NCBI GenBank assembly: GCA_001797415.1 | Contig: MGPL01000121.1 | Span: 5,404-14,479, forward strand | Source of the DNA: Deltaproteobacteria bacterium GWA2_55_10 | GTDB lineage: Bacteria; Desulfobacterota; GWC2-55-46 | Direction: 5' to 3' | DNA length: 9,076 nt | Translations under genes and position numbers: made by a program | The notes under the pieces: model-generated | What the model was told of the DNA's origin: nothing | The model's database searches: none | The model's input: only the letters and a program-made list of their open reading frames with translations | In this document: piece by piece, positions 6,230 to 9,076 of the stretch | Layout: each line of letters begins with the position of its first letter | Numbering within the stretch: the first letter of the stretch is position 1

Positions 6230-6355
6230 GGCTGCTGAAAAAGTCCATCTGCTTTGTTGTCATCGTCGCGGCATAAGCGGCGTACGGAAAGAGTACGCCT
6301 CATTCCTCGCTCCCCGATTTGACGGGGTCTCGCATATGGAGCTTTTTGAGCAGCC
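6230..6355. repeat. 126-bp MITE-like element with terminal inverted repeats in the lpxD-fabZ spacer
   Basis: The two ends begin GGCTGCT-G/C-AAAAAG and stay complementary for 23-24 bases (6230-6252 against 6332-6355) with a few mismatches and one gap. Inside are two smaller hairpins: GGCGTAC/GTACGCC (6279-6285 and 6293-6299, 7-base loop) and CCCCG/CGGGG (6312-6316 and 6323-6327, 6-base loop). It has no coding capacity. I recall ends of the type GGCTGCTnAAAAAG from dispersed repeats in deltaproteobacterial and Nitrospirota genomes, which supports a non-autonomous mobile or REP-type repeat. CTTA occurs close to both ends (6224-6227 and 6355-6358), but not flush with both, so a target duplication is unproven. 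The surrounding operon is uninterrupted in coding terms. Confidence 0.75.
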
Positions 6356-6388
6356 TTAACGAATTGGAAATTTAGCAAGCATTTATAT

Positions 6389-7432
6389 TTATTTGGGATC
6401 GTGCTTTTTTTCAATCTCGGCAAGCCTCTTTTCAAGCTCCGACACCTTTTTCCTGAGCTCCGGGAGCTTTGCGTAAATATTCTGTGCCTTCAGCCAGTCC
6501 GTATGAGGTATGGCGGGTATGCCGGAGCAGACGCTCCGGGAGGGCACGTCCTGCACAACGCCGGATTTCGCGCCTATGCCTACGTCGTCGCCGACGTTCA
6601 GGTGGCCTGAGATGCCAACCTGGCCGCCGAACTGGACCCTGCTGCCCACCTTCGTGGAGCCGGCTATGCCGGACTGCGCTGCCAGCGCCGAGTCCTCGCC
6701 GATCCTGACGTTATGCGCTATATGTACTAGGTTGTCTATCTTGGTGCCCCTGCCTATCGAGGTCTCGCCTAAGGCCGCCCTGTCTATGGCCGCCGAGGCG
6801 CCTATCTCAACGTCGTCGCCTATCCTGACGATACCCCTCTGCGGGACCTTTACGTACTTGCCAGAGTCCCGCGCGTAGCCGAAGCCGTCGCTGCCTATAA
6901 CGGTGTTGCTGTGGACGATGACCCTGTCCCCGACAACGCAGCCTTCCCTTATGGAGACTCCGGGATAGATGACGCAGTCAGCGCCGATGGCCGCGCCCCT
7001 GCCTATGTACACGCCGGGGAATATGATCGTGCGCTCCCCGACAACAGCGCCGTCTTCGATGACGGAGAAGGCCTGCACCGAGACGTCTTTTGCGAGCCTG
7101 GCCCCGGGGTGGACCTCTGCCTTTGGATGGACGCCGGGGCCGGGCAGATATTGAGGCCTTAAGACCTCGACTATCCGGGCGAACGCGAGCTGAGGGTTCC
7201 TGACTACGATAAGATCAAGGCTGCCCGCGGCATTTTCAGCCCCTTCCGGCACGACCACGGCTGAAGCCCGCGTAGTCGAGAGAAGGCCGAAGTACTTCCT
7301 GTCAGCCGCAAAGGTTATGTCTCCGGGGCCGGCGTCCTCAAGGGGAGCGGCGCCGGTTATTACGGCTGCCTCATTGCCCCGGACTATCCCGCCGGCTATG
7401 GCCGCAAGCTCTGCAAGGCTCTTCTCAGGCAT
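6389..7432 (-). CDS. lpxD: UDP-3-O-(3-hydroxyacyl)glucosamine N-acyltransferase (LpxD)
   Basis: A 347-residue protein (E. coli 341) catalysing the third lipid A step, N-acylation at C2 of UDP-3-O-acylglucosamine from 3-hydroxyacyl-ACP. The N-terminal uridine-binding domain (about 1-97) contains PLEDAGPGDITFAADRKY (30-47). The left-handed beta-helix of hexapeptide repeats runs from about 101 to 300, with IGSDGFGYA at 179-187 and IDNLVHIAHN at 232-241. The catalytic His is H240 (E. coli H239), and H276 in GISGH is also conserved. The C-terminal helix (about 312-345) is rich in Leu, Glu and Lys and looks like a short coiled coil. The start ATG 7432 lies five bases after the skp stop, with AAGGA overlapping that stop codon, so translation is probably coupled. 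Cytoplasmic homotrimer by family. Confidence 0.96.
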   Translation of the reverse strand: MPEKSLAELAAIAGGIVRGNEAAVITGAAPLEDAGPGDITFAADRKYFGLLSTTRASAVVVPEGAENAAGSLDLIVVRNPQLAFARIVEVLRPQYLPGPGVHPKAEVHPGARLAKDVSVQAFSVIEDGAVVGERTIIFPGVYIGRGAAIGADCVIYPGVSIREGCVVGDRVIVHSNTVIGSDGFGYARDSGKYVKVPQRGIVRIGDDVEIGASAAIDRAALGETSIGRGTKIDNLVHIAHNVRIGEDSALAAQSGIAGSTKVGSRVQFGGQVGISGHLNVGDDVGIGAKSGVVQDVPSRSVCSGIPAIPHTDWLKAQNIYAKLPELRKKVSELEKRLAEIEKKHDPK

Positions 7433-7437
7433 GGTCC

Positions 7438-7968
7438 TTATTTCTTCTTCCTGCTGTTGTGGGTCTTTATGACCTCGTCAGTGAGGTCGAGCTCTTTGGG
7501 GGCGTAGAGGATGCCGCCTACCGACCTCTCGAACACGAAGGTCATGCCCTTTTTCTTTGCTATCTCTTCGACTATGTCGCGCAGGTCCGCTATTATCCTG
7601 GACTCGGTCTCCTGCTTTTTCTTGTTCAGCTGCTCGCCGTACTCCATGAACTTCTTCTGGAACTCGGCTGTCCTTGCCTTGAACTCCTTTTCCTTTGAGT
7701 CTCTGGTCTCCTTGTTCCAGACGCTGCCCTTCTTGTCCAGCTCTTCCTTGAGCTTCTTCAATGACTCCTGTTCCTTGTTGAGCTCGCCCTCGAGCTTCTC
7801 GGCCTGTTCCTTGATATCGTCCTTTGCCTTTTTGCCGGCATCGCATTCGTTCAGGGCCTTCTGAAGGTTGGCATAGCCCAGCTTGAGCTCGGCGGCAGAC
7901 ACGGGGCCTGATATAAAGAGTGCGAAAGCGATTACAATAAAGGCGCTGATTAATTTCGTTGTCATCAT
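7438..7968 (-). CDS. skp: OmpH/Skp-family periplasmic outer-membrane-protein chaperone
   Basis: A 176-residue protein with a Sec signal peptide: positive Lys5, a hydrophobic core at about 7-20 and a likely cleavage near VSA-A (after about residue 25). The mature part begins LKLGYANLQKALNECDAGKK, like the OmpH/Skp N-terminal beta strand. A long, highly charged Lys/Glu coiled coil follows (about 45-130), then ADLRDIVEEIAKKKGMTFVFERSVGGILYA and DLTDEVIKTHN near the C-terminus, which form the trimer body in this family. Skp holds unfolded outer-membrane proteins on their way to BamA, encoded just upstream. AAGGAG lies 3 bases before the first ATG (7968) and 6 before a second in-frame ATG (7965), so initiation may use the second. 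Position between bamA and lpxD is the conserved one. Confidence 0.93.
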   Translation of the reverse strand: MMTTKLISAFIVIAFALFISGPVSAAELKLGYANLQKALNECDAGKKAKDDIKEQAEKLEGELNKEQESLKKLKEELDKKGSVWNKETRDSKEKEFKARTAEFQKKFMEYGEQLNKKKQETESRIIADLRDIVEEIAKKKGMTFVFERSVGGILYAPKELDLTDEVIKTHNSRKKK

Positions 7969-8008
7969 GTTCTCCTTCTTTTAATTAAGCCTCTGCAGGC
8001 GTAGTTGA

Positions 8009-8020
8009 CCTTTTAAAAGG
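8009..8020. repeat. 12-bp perfect palindrome in the bamA-skp spacer
   Basis: CCTTTTAAAAGG is a perfect palindrome within the 89-base gap between the bamA stop and the skp start. On the plus strand it is followed by AAAGCCC (8033-8039) and GCAATCCCT (8051-8059), the same order of blocks as beside the gnnA-like/lpxB hairpin on the minus strand. It may be a decayed relative of that element. No convincing promoter or terminator was seen in this gap. Confidence 0.45.
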
Positions 8021-8057
8021 ACTATCTGAAGAAAGCCCTTCCCTTAAACAGCAATCC

Positions 8058-9076
8058 CTAAAACAGGGTGCCTATGGCGAAGTCCCATTCTGAGCCGCTC
8101 TCTTCGTCCTTGGGGTCGAGGTTGAAGCCGACCTCTATCCTTATGGGGCCGAGCGGCGAGAACCACCTTATTCCGCCGCCGACCGCCGTTTTGAACCTGA
8201 ATGCTTCTATTTCTTCCCTGTTCCGGTACGCGTTGCCGGCGTCAAAGAAGACGAGGCCCCTGATATTCTGCTCCGGGAAGAGCGAAAAGAGGTATTCCAG
8301 GTTCATGACGACCATCGAGCTGCCGCCGATGAGGTCGCCGGTGGCCTCATCCTTAGGGCTTATGGACCTGGTCTCGAACCCGCGTATGCTGTTGATGCCG
8401 CCCAGGAAGTAGCGCTCGTATATGGGCGGGAACTTCCCGTCGTAGCCGTGTACGTAGCCGGCCGAGCCGTGTATTGAGAAGACCGTGTCCCAGGGCATCG
8501 GGAAGAACTTTACGGCGTCAGCCTCGTATTTGATGAAGTAGCTCGTGCCGCCGAGCGGCCCGCCAGCGAATTCAGTGGTGAGGTTTATTACCGACCCTTC
8601 GGAGGGGAAAAAGGCGTCGTTCCTGGAATCCCTCCTCACCTGCAGGCGTATGCTGCTCTCGGTGCTCGTGCCCTCCTGGTCCTTTATAATGCTTGAAGCG
8701 GTCGTCTCGACATTGCTTATGTGGACGTCCTCGAGCTTGTAGGTTATATAGCCCCTGGTATACCGTTTGGTAAGGGGGAAGCCGAAGCGCAGGTCAAAGC
8801 CCTGCTTCCTCAGGTCGAAATCAGGGTACTCGCGCTCGGTGTTGTAGAGGTCGAAACCGGCTGAAATGGGCCTGTCAAAGAGCCAGGGCTCGGTGATGCC
8901 CAATACGTAGCGCGAGCTCGACGCGCTGACGGTGCCCGAGAGGTCGAGCTTCAATCCGGTGCCCATGAAGTTCGACTGGGATACGGACGCGGTGCCGATG
9001 ACCTTGTCGACCGAGCTGTAGCCCAGGCCGAGCGAAATGGAGCCGGTCGGCCTCTCCTGCACGTCCACGCCCAGGT
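8058..9076 (-). CDS. bamA: outer-membrane protein assembly factor BamA, C-terminal barrel (5' end beyond the window)
   Basis: The frame is open to the right edge, so the signal peptide, POTRA domains and first barrel strands are missing; about 339 residues remain. The segment starts LGVDVQERPTGSISLGLGYSS, the usual passage from the last POTRA domain into the barrel. The lid-loop motif is GGINSIRGFE, corresponding to the conserved VRGF with Ile in place of Val. The C-terminal strand ends WDFAIGTLF, the beta-signal with a terminal Phe, followed by TAG. VFFDAGNAY and GGGIRWFSPLGPIRIEVGFNL are typical of the last strands. BamA forms the central pore of the Bam complex, which inserts outer-membrane proteins. 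The adjacent skp and lpx genes favour BamA over TamA or another Omp85 protein. The GTG at 9066-9068 is an internal valine, not a start. Confidence 0.95.
   Translation of the reverse strand, partial: LGVDVQERPTGSISLGLGYSSVDKVIGTASVSQSNFMGTGLKLDLSGTVSASSSRYVLGITEPWLFDRPISAGFDLYNTEREYPDFDLRKQGFDLRFGFPLTKRYTRGYITYKLEDVHISNVETTASSIIKDQEGTSTESSIRLQVRRDSRNDAFFPSEGSVINLTTEFAGGPLGGTSYFIKYEADAVKFFPMPWDTVFSIHGSAGYVHGYDGKFPPIYERYFLGGINSIRGFETRSISPKDEATGDLIGGSSMVVMNLEYLFSLFPEQNIRGLVFFDAGNAYRNREEIEAFRFKTAVGGGIRWFSPLGPIRIEVGFNLDPKDEESGSEWDFAIGTLF

Noticed and set aside
5589..6359. Open frame of 256 codons on the plus strand opposite lpxA and fabZ
   Set aside because: It is antisense to two firmly identified genes and ends in the MITE-like repeat. 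The translation has no recognisable domain, and long antisense frames are expected from this codon bias.
5938..6435. Open frame of 165 codons on the minus strand across fabZ, the repeat and the end of lpxD
   Set aside because: It is a shifted frame of fabZ and lpxD joined through the non-coding repeat, Arg-rich and without a known domain.
7478..7846. Open frame of 122 codons on the minus strand inside skp
   Set aside because: It is a frameshifted reading of the Lys/Glu coiled-coil codons of skp; the composition is a by-product of repetitive AAG/GAG codons.
1..9076. CRISPR array, tRNA or rRNA genes, integrase or transposase
   Set aside because: No regularly spaced direct repeats, tRNA-like or rRNA sequence, or recombinase motifs were seen on reading both strands.

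Overview
The window reads as one long operon on the minus strand of a diderm (Gram-negative) bacterium that makes lipopolysaccharide. The genes, in transcription order from the right edge to the left, are bamA (C-terminal part only), skp/ompH, lpxD, fabZ, lpxA, a gnnA-like Gfo/Idh/MocA oxidoreductase, lpxB, msbA, a small DUF559 endonuclease-like gene, and the start of a DUF374 lysophospholipid-acyltransferase-family gene. I recall this order from deltaproteobacterial and Nitrospirota-like genomes. The codon use (many ATA Ile and AGG Arg codons in fairly GC-rich DNA) fits that kind of organism, but the sequence does not fix the phylum.

The genes form one pathway. BamA and Skp insert and chaperone outer-membrane proteins. 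FabZ serves fatty-acid elongation and shares 3-hydroxyacyl-ACP with LpxA and LpxD. LpxA, LpxD and LpxB carry out the first, third and disaccharide-forming steps of lipid A synthesis. MsbA flips the lipid A core across the inner membrane. The DUF374 protein is probably a lipid A-type acyltransferase. The oxidoreductase between lpxA and lpxB sits where gnnA sits in Acidithiobacillus, but its partner aminotransferase gnnB is absent. No UDP-diacylglucosamine hydrolase gene (lpxH, lpxI or lpxG) is in the window.

Most junctions are tight: lpxB/msbA overlap as ATGA, lpxA/gnnA-like overlap by 23 bases, skp/lpxD are 5 bases apart and fabZ/lpxA 25 bases apart. The looser junctions hold palindromic or repeat-like DNA. 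msbA-DUF374 contains a DUF559 gene whose two ends lie inside inverted copies of a palindromic repeat. gnnA-lpxB contains a 16-bp perfect hairpin. lpxD-fabZ contains a 126-bp MITE-like element with imperfect terminal inverted repeats. bamA-skp contains a short palindrome that may be a decayed relative of the gnnA-lpxB hairpin.

The most unusual object is the DUF559 cassette: a Vsr-like nuclease gene with its GTG start in one repeat arm and its last 12 or so residues encoded by the opposite arm. I saw no tRNA, rRNA, CRISPR array, transposase or phage gene. The only stretch over 300 bases between operon genes (349-936) is the one carrying the DUF559 cassette.
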